Made by a program: the position numbers and the translations under genes. From Edaphobacter bradus (GTDB lineage Bacteria; Acidobacteriota; Terriglobia; Terriglobales; Acidobacteriaceae): DNA of 64,000 nucleotides. Within the stretch, counting starts at the first letter, position 1, and every line of letters starts with the position of its first letter. The DNA lies in NCBI RefSeq assembly GCF_025685645.1, contig NZ_JAGSYF010000005.1:124001-188000 (forward strand), written 5' to 3'. The notes under the pieces were generated by a model that saw only the letters and a program-made list of their open reading frames with translations, was not told the DNA's origin and made no database searches. This document shows, in pieces, positions 25,719-34,499 of the stretch.

Positions 25719-27236
25719 GTTGAAGCCGCGCCGCGTCCGGCTGCGGGCGGTGTAATCTTCCTGCTCGCGTTCGCGCATGCGTTCGGCGTAGCTGGCGGCT
25801 TGATCGATGCGCTGTTTCTTTTCGGCGGCGGTGAAGCTGCGTTCCTCGGTTCGGCTGATGCGCTTGTGGGCGTACATGCCTTCGAGGAGAAATTCTGCTG
25901 CGCTCACGGCTGTCTCGGGCGATGATTTGCCGTTGACCTTCAAGGGTGTGAGCTTTTCGAACAGTCCCTGGATCTGTTTAAGCTCGGTGAGCGAGCCGGC
26001 GGAGGGTTGGGCATCGTTCAACTGCACGGTGCCGCCGAGATTGAACCACTCCTCGATCTGCTGGGTGTCAGTGCTGGCGAAGTAGCTGTCATAGACGGAG
26101 GCGACCGAGGCGCGGATGATCTCGCGGATGACGGTGTCGGCGCCGCGGACTTCGCCCTCGTATTCGAGCTCGATCTTGCCGGTGATGCCCGGGAGTGCGG
26201 TGTAGATGTCGCCGACGCGCGGGACAACGAGAGTTTCGCCGTGAATCAAGGCGCGTCGCTCGGCGTTGGAGAGGACGAGCTCCATCGTGGAGATGGGAAG
26301 GCGCTGCGAGACACCGCTGCGCTTGTCGACCTTCTTGTCCTCGCGGGCGGTGAAGGCGATCTGCTCGATGATCTGGCGGATGTAGTGCGGGACTTCGATA
26401 TTGCTCGCGGGGCGGGCAGACCAGGCCTCCTGCGCGGTGATGACGATGCCTTCTTCGATGTCTTCGGGGTAGTGGGTGCGGATCTCGGAGCCGATGCGGT
26501 CCTTGAGCGGCGTGACGATCTTGCCGCGGGCGGTGTAGTCCTCGGGGTTCGCGCTGAAGACGATGGCGACGTCGAGCGGCAGGCGGACGGGGTATCCCTT
26601 AATCTGCACGTCGCCCTCCTGCATGATGTTGAAGAGCGCGACCTGAATCTTGCCGGCCAGGTCCGGGAGCTCGTTGATGGCGAAGATTCCGCGATTAGCG
26701 CGCGGGAGAAGGCCGTAGTGCATCGTCAGCTCGGAGCCGAGGTCCTGGTTGGAGCGGGCAGCCTTGATGGGGTCGATGTCGCCTACGAGGTCGGCCACGG
26801 TGACGTCGGGTGTGGCGAGCTTTTCGACGAAGCGGTCGTCAGGTGTCAGCCACGCGATGGGAGTGTCGTCGCCGAGCTTTGCGATCAGGTCGCGGGCGAA
26901 CTTGCTGATGGGGGCGTAGGGATTGTCGCGGGTCTCGGAGCCGGCGACGTAGGGTGTGTGCGAGTCGAGCAGCGACGTGAGCGCGCGCAGGATGCGCGAC
27001 TTCGCCTGTCCGCGGAGGCCGAGCAGGATGAAGTTGTGCCGGGAGAGCACGGCGTTGACGATCTGCGGCACGACCGTGTCCTGGTAGCCGACGATGCCCG
27101 GAAAGAGAGTCTCTCCAGCTCGGAGCTTTGCAATCAGGTTCTGACGCAGCTCGTCCTTGACGCTGCGGGCCAGCCGCTCAGGGGTGAATCCACTGGTACG
27201 AAGCGCGCCGAGGGTCGTTGGGAGAGGGGTCGCCAT
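25716..27236 (-). CDS. MoxR/ChlI-like AAA+ ATPase
   Basis: A 506-residue AAA+ protein of the magnesium-chelatase-like group. PGIVGYQDTVVPQIVNAVLS opens the domain; the P-loop reads LLGLRGQAKSRI, with Ala in place of the final Gly of GKS; then GIFAINELPDLAGKIQVALF (Walker B region), GYPVRLPLDVAIVFSANPED and SGVSQRLPISTMEL. A helical C-terminal part ends in a basic tail. It probably works with the VWA protein encoded just downstream to remodel or load metal into an unknown partner. ATG at 27236 fits the family N-terminus. Confidence 0.87.
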   Translation of the reverse strand: MATPLPTTLGALRTSGFTPERLARSVKDELRQNLIAKLRAGETLFPGIVGYQDTVVPQIVNAVLSRHNFILLGLRGQAKSRILRALTSLLDSHTPYVAGSETRDNPYAPISKFARDLIAKLGDDTPIAWLTPDDRFVEKLATPDVTVADLVGDIDPIKAARSNQDLGSELTMHYGLLPRANRGIFAINELPDLAGKIQVALFNIMQEGDVQIKGYPVRLPLDVAIVFSANPEDYTARGKIVTPLKDRIGSEIRTHYPEDIEEGIVITAQEAWSARPASNIEVPHYIRQIIEQIAFTAREDKKVDKRSGVSQRLPISTMELVLSNAERRALIHGETLVVPRVGDIYTALPGITGKIELEYEGEVRGADTVIREIIRASVASVYDSYFASTDTQQIEEWFNLGGTVQLNDAQPSAGSLTELKQIQGLFEKLTPLKVNGKSSPETAVSAAEFLLEGMYAHKRISRTEERSFTAAEKKQRIDQAASYAERMREREQEDYTARSRTRRGFN

Positions 27237-27278
27237 GATTTAAGTATAGATGTTTGGCGGGCGCGGAAGGTTCGCGGG

Positions 27279-27599
27279 TCAGGCGAGATCCTCTCGCAGG
27301 GCCTCCATCTCGGCCAGAGCGTGCTGGTTGCCGGTGCGGTTAGCGGCGGCGATGCCGTGGTGCAGGCGGTCGAGCGCCTCTTCGACGCGGCCCAGCTTTA
27401 CGAGGGTCTGCGCGGACATCTGATAGGCAGGGACGTAGTCGGCGTTGAGCTGAATGAGGGTCGTGAACTCGGTCAGGGCGCTGTCGGTGTGGCCGTCCGA
27501 GAGGTGCGCCATGGCAAGCCCATAGCGGGCGAAGGCATCGGTGGGGTTCTGTGCCAGGATCTGTGTGAGGAGCTCGATTCTTTCGGAGTTCTGGTCCAT
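27279..27599 (-). CDS. Small TPR-repeat protein
   Basis: A 106-residue protein of about three tetratricopeptide helices pairs: IELLTQILAQNPTDAFARYG, LAMAHLSDGHTDSALTEFTT and VPAYQMSAQTLVKLGRVEEA. No signal peptide. ATG at 27599 begins MDQNSERIELL; the frame is open upstream without similarity. It precedes the MoxR-like gene on the same strand by 42 bases and may belong to the same unit. Confidence 0.8.
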   Translation of the reverse strand: MDQNSERIELLTQILAQNPTDAFARYGLAMAHLSDGHTDSALTEFTTLIQLNADYVPAYQMSAQTLVKLGRVEEALDRLHHGIAAANRTGNQHALAEMEALREDLA

Positions 27600-27719
27600 G
27601 CTTTTGATGGTGCTGTCTGCCGGATGGAGTTGGCAAGTGCGTTGACCGTTCGGATTTAGGCGGAGGGGCTGCAGGGGCGGGTGCACAGGCCGGGCTTCAG
27701 GCGATTTACACTGGTAGAC

Positions 27720-28241
27720 GTGAGTGAACAGATTGTGAAGCGAACGGTAGCCGAGTCGCAGTCCGAGCGCACCGAAATCGTCTTTCCGTCGGATTCCAAT
27801 GCGCTTGGCAACCTTTTTGGCGGGCGGCTGATGCAGTACATCGACCTGGTAGGCGCGATGGCGGCGAGCCGTCACGCGCGCGCCATCACGGTGACGGCCT
27901 CGATGGACCACCTCGACTTTGTCGCACCGGTGAAGGTGGGCGAGTTGCTGATCCTGAAAGCGAGCGTCAACCGTGCCTATCGCACGTCGATGGAGGTTGG
28001 AGTGCGCGTGATGGTGGAGGATGTCCGTCAGCAGCGGCTGCGCCATGTCTCCTCGGCCTACCTGACCTTTGTTGCGGTCGATAAGGATGGCAACCGGCTT
28101 TGCGTGCCGCAGGTTGTGCCTGAGACGGAACACCAGAAGCGCCGCTACGAGGACGCCGGCCGCCGCCGCGACCTTCGCGCGGAGGAGACGCAGCGCAAGA
28201 AGGAACTGCGCGCAGCGCTGCCGCAGGAGTGGCACATCTAA
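27720..28241 (+). CDS. Acyl-CoA thioesterase (hotdog fold, YciA/BACH type)
   Basis: About 173 residues. RTEIVFPSDSNALGNLFGGR followed by LMQYIDLVGAMAASRH is the active-site helix of this thioesterase group, and ITVTASMDHLDFVAPVKVGE is its second signature. A basic, charged tail (RRRDLRAEETQRKKEL) follows. It hydrolyses acyl-CoAs in the cytoplasm. GTG at 27720 fits the conserved start best, although no ribosome-binding site is clear; GTG at 27681 is an alternative. Confidence 0.88.
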   Translation: MSEQIVKRTVAESQSERTEIVFPSDSNALGNLFGGRLMQYIDLVGAMAASRHARAITVTASMDHLDFVAPVKVGELLILKASVNRAYRTSMEVGVRVMVEDVRQQRLRHVSSAYLTFVAVDKDGNRLCVPQVVPETEHQKRRYEDAGRRRDLRAEETQRKKELRAALPQEWHI

Positions 28242-28286
28242 CCCGGCCATCATGCCGGCACGAAAGATTAGCAAGGAGCAATTCGT

Positions 28287-29117
28287 ATGGGACATATGGG
28301 AGCAGTACCGCAGGGGCCGCAGCCACTACCCGGAGTAGCGCACGTCGTTGCCATAGGCAGCGGCAAGGGCGGAGTCGGCAAGACCACGGTAGCGGTGAAC
28401 ACTGCCGTCGCGCTGGGCAAGCTCGGCTACAGGGTCGGCCTGCTTGACGCAGACATCTATGGGCCGAACGTCCCGACGATGCTGGGCGCCACGCGTCAGC
28501 CGAACATTATCGGCGAGAACCGCATCGAGCCGATTCTCTCGCACGGAGTGAAGTTCATCTCGATCGGCCTCATCTCGCCCGGCGACAAGCCGATGGTGAT
28601 GCGCGGGCCGATGCTGCACCAGATCATCCGGCAGTTTCTGCAGCAGGTGGAGTGGGGCGAGCTGGATTTCCTCATCATCGACCTGCCTCCGGGAACGGGC
28701 GACGTCGTCATCTCGCTTGTGCAGACCGTTCCGCTTACCGGAGCGGTCGTGATTTCGACAGGCTCGAGCGTTGCGCTGCAGGACGCACGCAAGGCGCTGG
28801 AGATGTTTCACCAGGTGAAGGTTGAGGTCCTGGGCATGATCGAGAACATGTCGCAGATGACGCTGCCTTCAGGTGAGGTCATCGATGTCTTCGGGGCAGG
28901 CGGCACAGAGCGCACGGCCGCGCAGTTCGGTATCGATTTCCTCGGGGCGGTCGATCTCAATCCGGCGATTCGTGAGGGCGGCGACAGCGGCATGCCTATC
29001 ACGCTAGCCGGTCCGGACTCCAGGCTGGCAGGCGAGTTCTTTGCGGTGGCCCGCAAAGTCGCCGAGAAGGCCCAGCAGGTGGCTGCGAAGAGCGAGGACA
29101 TCTTTGAGATCCGTTAG
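28287..29117 (+). CDS. Mrp/NBP35-type iron-sulfur carrier ATPase, CxxC lacking
   Basis: A 276-residue P-loop ATPase. Deviant Walker A GSGKGGVGKTT, LLDADIYGPNVPTMLG, FISIGLISPGDKPMVMRGPM, IIDLPPGTGDVVISLVQTVP are all Mrp hallmarks. The normal CxxC after ENMS that holds the bridging cluster is replaced by QMTLPSGEVIDVFGAGG, and the N-terminal DUF59 domain is absent, so this is a short, cysteine-poor form. It may still help iron-sulfur assembly as a dimer or use other ligands. AAGGAG precedes ATG 28287. Confidence 0.87.
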   Translation: MGHMGAVPQGPQPLPGVAHVVAIGSGKGGVGKTTVAVNTAVALGKLGYRVGLLDADIYGPNVPTMLGATRQPNIIGENRIEPILSHGVKFISIGLISPGDKPMVMRGPMLHQIIRQFLQQVEWGELDFLIIDLPPGTGDVVISLVQTVPLTGAVVISTGSSVALQDARKALEMFHQVKVEVLGMIENMSQMTLPSGEVIDVFGAGGTERTAAQFGIDFLGAVDLNPAIREGGDSGMPITLAGPDSRLAGEFFAVARKVAEKAQQVAAKSEDIFEIR

Positions 29118-29127
29118 GGAGATACGT

Positions 29128-29155
29128 TAGGCGCGATAAGCTAGGCGAGATAAGC
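29128..29155. repeat. 14-bp tandem duplication
   Basis: TAGGCGCGATAAGC is followed directly by TAGGCGAGATAAGC (one mismatch), between the Mrp-type gene and hrcA. No role is evident. Confidence 0.6.
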
Positions 29156-29211
29156 CAAACGCCGCGGCGAGGTTGACGGAAAAGGTAAACTTTAATCCGG
29201 AGGGCAACCGG

Positions 29212-30288
29212 ATGGCAGACGCAGAGCGGATGACGTCGCGGCAGCGAGCCATTCTGTCGACCATCATCGAGAACTATATCGAGACTGGCGAACCTGTTGG
29301 CTCCGGCACCATTGCTCGCCTGCAGATTGGCGACGGGGGTGGTATGAGTTCCGCCACCATCCGCAATGAGATGGCGGCGCTGGCGGAGGCTGGGCTGCTC
29401 GAACAGCCACACACCTCCGCAGGTCGCATCCCTACCGCGCAGGCCTTTCGCATTTACGTGGAACAGCTTATTGGCGGGGTGAACCCGCGCATCGACGCGG
29501 CCCGGCTCTCTGCGCGCTCGCGCATGCAGATCGACTCCAGTTTCGCAGGACTCGCCGGGACGCATGCCGTGCTTGAGCGCACGTCGCACATTCTTGCCAC
29601 GCTCTCAAGCGGAGTTGGCGTCGCGATCGCTGCTGTCGCGGACAGCGATCTGCTGGAACATGTTCATTTTTCACGACTTGCGCCATCGCGCGTCCTCGCG
29701 GTTGTGGTGACCCGCACTGGGCTGGTACGCGACCGCGTGCTTGCACTCGACCGCGATCTCACGGCGGGCGAGCTTGAGACAGCGGGCAACTTCGTCAACG
29801 AGAATTTTCGCGGCTGGAGCGTCGAGCATGTTCGCGTCGAGCTGGCGCGCCTCGTCGAGCAGGAGCGGAGCGAGTACCAGCGCATGCTGGACGCCGTGCA
29901 GCAGCTCTGGGCCAAGGCCTTGCCAGCCAGCGAGATCCTGACCGAGACGGTGTTCGTCGAGGGGGTCGCGAACCTCATCGGCAGCCAGGCCGACAGCGAA
30001 CATCTCCGCGAGATGCTCGCCGCGCTGGAGGCCAAGCAGCGCCTTGTGGAACTGCTCAACGCCTACATCGACGCGCGGCAGGAGAGCGTGCGCGTCATCT
30101 TCGATCTTGAGCAGCAGGCTCCGGAGATGGCGGGGCTGGTTCTTATCGCAGCTCCGGCTCGCGTCGGCGGGGAGACTCGCGGAACGCTCGGCGTCCTGGG
30201 CCCGAAGCGGATGCACTACGAGAACACGCTCAATGCTGTGAGCTACATCTCTCAGGTCTTCGACCGCATGCTCCACGCGGCTGAGTAG
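29212..30288 (+). CDS. hrcA: Heat-inducible transcription repressor HrcA
   Basis: A 358-residue winged-helix repressor of heat-shock operons that binds CIRCE elements. MTSRQRAILSTIIENYIETG and EPVGSGTIARL, SSATIRNEMAALAEAGLLEQ and PHTSAGRIPTAQAFRIYVEQ make the DNA-binding domain. The C-terminal GAF-like part ends in ENTLNAVSYISQVFDRML. ATG at 29212 follows GGAGG. I see no CIRCE inverted repeat (TTAGCACTC-N9-GAGTGCTAA) in front of this gene, grpE or dnaJ, so targets are elsewhere or the motif has diverged. Confidence 0.95.
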   Translation: MADAERMTSRQRAILSTIIENYIETGEPVGSGTIARLQIGDGGGMSSATIRNEMAALAEAGLLEQPHTSAGRIPTAQAFRIYVEQLIGGVNPRIDAARLSARSRMQIDSSFAGLAGTHAVLERTSHILATLSSGVGVAIAAVADSDLLEHVHFSRLAPSRVLAVVVTRTGLVRDRVLALDRDLTAGELETAGNFVNENFRGWSVEHVRVELARLVEQERSEYQRMLDAVQQLWAKALPASEILTETVFVEGVANLIGSQADSEHLREMLAALEAKQRLVELLNAYIDARQESVRVIFDLEQQAPEMAGLVLIAAPARVGGETRGTLGVLGPKRMHYENTLNAVSYISQVFDRMLHAAE

Positions 30289-30355
30289 ACTCGGTCGGCC
30301 CCGCCGCGCTCTGTGCTACTGTGCGCAATCGGCGATAATAGAAGAGGAATCGAAT

Positions 30356-30934
30356 ATGAGGAGACACAACACAATGCAGGAAGAAACCACTGTGCAGGCC
30401 GTACAGGAGGGCGAACTGGAAGCCCCGGCGACCGAAGCGGGGACCCAGACGCAGGAGCACGCTCTGCCAGCTCCCTCAGAGCTTGACCAGGTAAAGGCGG
30501 AGCGCGATCAGTTGCTCGACCGGCTGGCGCGGCTGCAGGCGGAGTTTGACAACGCCCGCAAGCGCGAGGGCAAAGAGCGCCAGGACGTGCGCGACTACAC
30601 CGTTTCGAACACGGTTGAGCCGTTCCTTGGCGTGATGGACAATTTCCAGCTCGCTCTCAAGTCCGAAGGCTCGATCGAGCAGCTCCGCAGCGGCGTTGAG
30701 CTGATTCTGAAGCAGATGGAAGACGCCTTGCGCGGGCTGAATGTCGTTCCCGTCGAGGCCGTCGGCGCGCAGTTCGACCCGAGAATCCACGAGGCGCTGG
30801 GCAGCATCGAAACCAAGGAGTTCCCTGACCATCAGGTTCTCGAGGAGATTCGGCGCGGCTACCGCATCCGTGACAAGCTGCTGCGCCCGGCACTGGTTAG
30901 GATTGCTGCCAATCCCTCCCAGATCAGCGAGTAA
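30356..30934 (+). CDS. grpE: Nucleotide exchange factor GrpE
   Basis: A 192-residue exchange factor for DnaK. A long N-terminal coiled coil (ELDQVKAERDQLLDRLARLQ, AEFDNARKREGKERQD) leads to the four-helix bundle (VEPFLGVMDNFQLAL) and the beta-wing (FDPRIHEALGSIET, GYRIRDKLLRPALVRIA). ATG at 30356 has GAGGAA nearby; an in-frame ATG at 30374 is an alternative. Between hrcA (67 bases) and dnaJ (39 bases), same strand. Confidence 0.95.
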   Translation: MRRHNTMQEETTVQAVQEGELEAPATEAGTQTQEHALPAPSELDQVKAERDQLLDRLARLQAEFDNARKREGKERQDVRDYTVSNTVEPFLGVMDNFQLALKSEGSIEQLRSGVELILKQMEDALRGLNVVPVEAVGAQFDPRIHEALGSIETKEFPDHQVLEEIRRGYRIRDKLLRPALVRIAANPSQISE

Positions 30935-30973
30935 TGACCTCGGCGACGAGGGTTCGAAACAGGTTTTGGAAAG

Positions 30974-32113
30974 ATGAGATCAACAGCCAACGTGACGAAG
31001 ATTGATTTCTATGAGGTATTGGGTGTTTCGCGCGACGCCTCCGATCAGGAGCTGAAGACTGCCTACCGCCGGTTGGCGATGCAGTACCACCCCGACCGCA
31101 ACCCGGGCGACCCTGCAGCCGAAGAGAAGTTCAAGGAGTGCAGCGAGGCCTACCAGGTGCTCAGCGACTCTGACAAGCGCGCGGCCTACGATCGCTACGG
31201 TCACGCGGCCTTCTCCGGCGGCGGCCCTGGCGCGGGCTTCAACGGCAGCCCCTTCGGCGGGCAGGACCTCGGCGACATCTTCGGCGATCTCTTCGGCGAG
31301 ATGTTCAACATGGGCGGCAGCCGCAAGGCGTCGCGGGTGCAGCGCGGACGCGACCTCCGCTACGACCTCTCGCTCGAGTTCGAAGAGGCAGTCTTCGGCG
31401 TCGAGAAAGAGATCACCATACGCCGCAGCGAGACATGCGCGGAGTGCAGGGGCACGGGCGCTGCCAAGGGCAAGGGGCCTGTCACTTGTACACAGTGCGG
31501 CGGCCGCGGCCAGCAGCGCTTCCAGCAGGGCTTCTTCTCTGTCGCGCGCACGTGCTCGGTCTGCGGCGGAACGGGAACGCTCATCGTGGACGCCTGCAAG
31601 GTCTGCTACGGCGAGACGTATCTTGAAAGGGAACACACTATCCTCGTCAAGGTTCCGGCGGGCGTCGAGCAGGACACGCGCATCCGCTATCAGGGCGAAG
31701 GCGAGGCTGGAAGGTTCGGCGGACCGGCGGGCGATCTGTACGTCGTCCTGAACGTCAAGCCGCACAAGTTCTTTGAGCGCGACGGCGACGACCTGCACTG
31801 CGTGATGCCAATCTCGTTTCCACAGGCCGCACTCGGCACCGAGCTCGAGATCGGGACGCTCGAAGGTCCGGAGACGCTGCGCATTCCCGAAGGCACGCAG
31901 AATGGCCGTGAGTTCAGGCTGCGCGGCAAGGGAGTCCCGCATCTGAACCAGCGCGGCAAGGGCGACCTCATCGTTCGCATCAACGTGCTGACGCCTACCA
32001 AGCTCACAAAGCAGCAGAAGGAGCTTCTGCGGCAGCTCGGCGAGACGATGCCCATCGATAACGCTCCGCACTCCTCCGGGGTCTTCGAGAAGGTGAAGGA
32101 GATCTTCAGCTAG
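30974..32113 (+). CDS. dnaJ: Chaperone DnaJ
   Basis: A 379-residue type I J-protein, co-chaperone of DnaK. J domain with HPD at 39-41 (QYHPDRNPGD), Gly/Phe-rich linker (residues 75-112), zinc domain with CAECRGTG, CTQCGGRG, CSVCGGTG and a fourth, slightly altered repeat CKVCYGET, then the two substrate-binding beta-domains. dnaK is not between grpE and dnaJ and must be elsewhere. A terminator follows within 30 bases. Confidence 0.96.
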   Translation: MRSTANVTKIDFYEVLGVSRDASDQELKTAYRRLAMQYHPDRNPGDPAAEEKFKECSEAYQVLSDSDKRAAYDRYGHAAFSGGGPGAGFNGSPFGGQDLGDIFGDLFGEMFNMGGSRKASRVQRGRDLRYDLSLEFEEAVFGVEKEITIRRSETCAECRGTGAAKGKGPVTCTQCGGRGQQRFQQGFFSVARTCSVCGGTGTLIVDACKVCYGETYLEREHTILVKVPAGVEQDTRIRYQGEGEAGRFGGPAGDLYVVLNVKPHKFFERDGDDLHCVMPISFPQAALGTELEIGTLEGPETLRIPEGTQNGREFRLRGKGVPHLNQRGKGDLIVRINVLTPTKLTKQQKELLRQLGETMPIDNAPHSSGVFEKVKEIFS

Positions 32114-32137
32114 CTTGAGCGGAGCAGGAAAGGGTAG

Positions 32138-32165
32138 AAGCCCCGGCTGGAGCCGGGGCTTTCCT
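32138..32165 (+). terminator. Rho-independent terminator after dnaJ
   Basis: AAGCCCCGGC, loop TGGA, then GCCGGGGCTT followed by TCC. Strong stem, short U-run. Confidence 0.75.
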
Positions 32166-32217
32166 GTGCGCTGAGTTGAAAAGGTATTCAGCGTTCAACA
32201 TTTAGCATGGACACAGA

Positions 32218-33153
32218 ATGAGACTCGTCTTCTGCGGAACCCCACAGTTCGCCGTCCCCACGCTTGAGGCTGTTCTCGCCGCCGGCCATGAGGTCGCGCT
32301 TGTCGTCACACAGCCAGACCGGCCCGTCGGCCGCGAGCAGCGGCTTCAGGCTCCTCCCGTCAAGACGACTGCGCTCGCTCATAACCTTCCGGTCACGCAG
32401 CCCGACAAGATCAAGACCAACGCGGAGTTTCGCGCGCAGCTTGAAGCGATTCAGCCGGATGCGATCCTCGTCGTTGCCTATGGCCGCATCATCCCGCAGT
32501 GGATGCTCGACCTGCCGCGGCACGGCAACATCAACCTGCATGGCTCGCTGCTGCCGAAGTACCGCGGGGCCGCACCGATCCAGTGGGCGGTCGCTGAGGG
32601 CGAGACCGTCACCGGCGTCACTACGATGCGACTCGACGCCGGGCTCGACACCGGTCCCATGCTGCTCGCGCAGGCCATTCCCATCGGCGAGGAGGAGACC
32701 GCAGTCGACGTCTACGACAACCTCGCCGAAGTCGGTGCGCCGCTCATGGTCGAGACGCTGCGCCGCCTCGCCAAGGGCGATCTCTACCCCGAGCCGCAGA
32801 ACCACACCATCGCCACGCATGCGCCCATCCTGACCCGCGACGACGGCAACATCGACTTCGCCCGCACTGCCGAGCAGATTCACAACCGATGGCGCGGCTT
32901 TCAGCCCTGGCCCGGCGCTTTCACCACGCTGCGTGGCAAAAAGCTTATCGTCCACTCCGTGCGTGCCGTCGGTGAGCATGAGCTTTACGAACCCGGAACT
33001 ATCTGCGTCGAGGGTGAAGCCCTCCTCGTCGCCTGCGCCAGGTACACGACGCTAGCTATCGACGAAGTGCAGCTCGAAGGCAAGCGCCGTATGCCGGCGG
33101 CCGAGTTCCTGCGCGGCTTCCAGATCAAGACCGGCGAACGACTCGGCCAATGA
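32218..33153 (+). CDS. fmt: Methionyl-tRNA formyltransferase
   Basis: Formylates initiator Met-tRNA using 10-formyl-tetrahydrofolate. The 311 residues begin MRLVFCGTPQFAVPTLEAVL, contain the catalytic core NINLHGSLLPKYRGAAPIQW with Asn/His and the Asp of GVTTMRLDAGLDTGPML, and end in an OB-like C-terminal domain (ARTAEQIHNRWRGFQPWPGA). Its TGA overlaps the next start (ATGA). Confidence 0.97.
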   Translation: MRLVFCGTPQFAVPTLEAVLAAGHEVALVVTQPDRPVGREQRLQAPPVKTTALAHNLPVTQPDKIKTNAEFRAQLEAIQPDAILVVAYGRIIPQWMLDLPRHGNINLHGSLLPKYRGAAPIQWAVAEGETVTGVTTMRLDAGLDTGPMLLAQAIPIGEEETAVDVYDNLAEVGAPLMVETLRRLAKGDLYPEPQNHTIATHAPILTRDDGNIDFARTAEQIHNRWRGFQPWPGAFTTLRGKKLIVHSVRAVGEHELYEPGTICVEGEALLVACARYTTLAIDEVQLEGKRRMPAAEFLRGFQIKTGERLGQ

Positions 33154-34466
33154 AGACACGGGACAGGCAGAGCGGGAACGGAGGCGCGGCGTCGCGCAGA
33201 TCGTCAGGGACGACTCAGGCAAAGCCCGTCTCCCCCGCGCGAATGGCGGCCTTCGAGATTCTCGCGCTGGTTGGCGACAACAAGGGCAATAGCGACGATC
33301 TTCTTCACTCCACTCACACTGCAAAGCTATCTGGCGAAGATCGCAACCTCGCCACAGCGCTCGTCCTCGGAGTACTTCGCTGGCAGATTGCCCTCGACGC
33401 CCGCATCCAACCTCTGCTTCAACGCCCCGATCAGCGTCTCGGCGAGCCCGTCGCCATCGCGCTGCGCCTCGGGGCCTTTCAGCTCCTGCACCTTGATCGC
33501 ATCCCCGCGCACGCTGCCATCAACGAGAGCGTCGAGCTGACACGCGGGAGCGGCAACCCGCACGCCGCCGGGATGGTCAACGCCATTCTGCGGAAGCTGG
33601 CCGCGACACCGGCCCGGGGCAGGCCCATCCACGAGAGCGCTGCCGCCATCGCCCAACGTCTTGGCCATCCGTTGTGGCTTGTCGAGCGTTGGGTTGCCAC
33701 CTACGGGCGACAGGCAACGCTCAAGATCTGCGAAGCCGACCAGGTAGAGCCTGCCGAATCCATACTCTTTTCAGCCGAGCCTGAAGCGCATTTGCCGCAG
33801 ATGGACGACGGCTCGCGTCTCGTCGCTGAGCTGGCCGCCGCCTCCGCTGCGCAGGCCACGCGCGTCTGGGATGCCTGCGCCGCGCCAGGCGGCAAAACCC
33901 TCATCCTTGCTCATCGCCTGCCCAGTGCGTCCATTCTCGCAACCGACGCCAGCCCGCGCCGCCTTGAGCGAATGCGCGCCCGTCTCGGGCAGTATCCCTA
34001 TGCCTCAAACATTCGCACCGAGGTCGCCGATGCTACCGAGCCAGCCGCGAGCCTTGGCCACTTCGACCTGATCCTCTGCGACGTTCCCTGCAGCGGCACC
34101 GGCACACTCGCGCGCAACCCCGAGATCCGTCATCGCCTTGCTTTACCGGATCTCAAACGCCATGCCGCACGCCAACGTGCCATTCTGCGGGCTGCGCTCG
34201 ATCGTCTTGCTCCTGGCGGACGGCTCCTCTACTCCACCTGCTCGCTTGAGCCCGAGGAGTGCGAGCAGGTCATCGCCGCAGTCGCCGCCGATGTTCCGCT
34301 CCACACCGTTTCGATTGAACCTGTCCTCGACCGTTTGGCGGCGAGTGGCGTGCTTCGTGAACCTCTGCCGGGAGCCATTCGCAACCACGCTCTCCGGACC
34401 TTGCCAGGAACGCACCCTGGCGACGGATTCTTCGCGGCTCTGCTGGAGCGTCCTGCCCAGGCATAA
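33150..34466 (+). CDS. rsmB: 16S rRNA cytosine-5 methyltransferase RsmB
   Basis: A 438-residue RNA m5C methyltransferase (C967 in E. coli numbering). The N-terminal NusB-like domain includes ARMAAFEILALV and GVLRWQIALDARIQPLL. The Rossmann domain has WDACAAPGGKTLILAH (SAM site), DVPCSGTGTLARNPEIR (motif IV Cys) and LLYSTCSLEPEECEQV (motif VI Cys). Overlaps fmt by four bases, the usual fmt-rsmB order. Confidence 0.94.
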   Translation: MKTRDRQSGNGGAASRRSSGTTQAKPVSPARMAAFEILALVGDNKGNSDDLLHSTHTAKLSGEDRNLATALVLGVLRWQIALDARIQPLLQRPDQRLGEPVAIALRLGAFQLLHLDRIPAHAAINESVELTRGSGNPHAAGMVNAILRKLAATPARGRPIHESAAAIAQRLGHPLWLVERWVATYGRQATLKICEADQVEPAESILFSAEPEAHLPQMDDGSRLVAELAAASAAQATRVWDACAAPGGKTLILAHRLPSASILATDASPRRLERMRARLGQYPYASNIRTEVADATEPAASLGHFDLILCDVPCSGTGTLARNPEIRHRLALPDLKRHAARQRAILRAALDRLAPGGRLLYSTCSLEPEECEQVIAAVAADVPLHTVSIEPVLDRLAASGVLREPLPGAIRNHALRTLPGTHPGDGFFAALLERPAQA

Positions 34467-34499
34467 GGTGCGTCAGGAGACCGAAGAGGGCAGAAGAGA

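Noticed and set aside
26007..27659. 550-codon open frame opposite the MoxR-like gene
   Set aside because: Same shadow effect; the minus-strand protein has clear AAA+ motifs.
29118..29211. CIRCE operator in front of hrcA
   Set aside because: No 9-base inverted repeat with 9-base spacing of the required sequence; only a 14-bp direct duplication is present.
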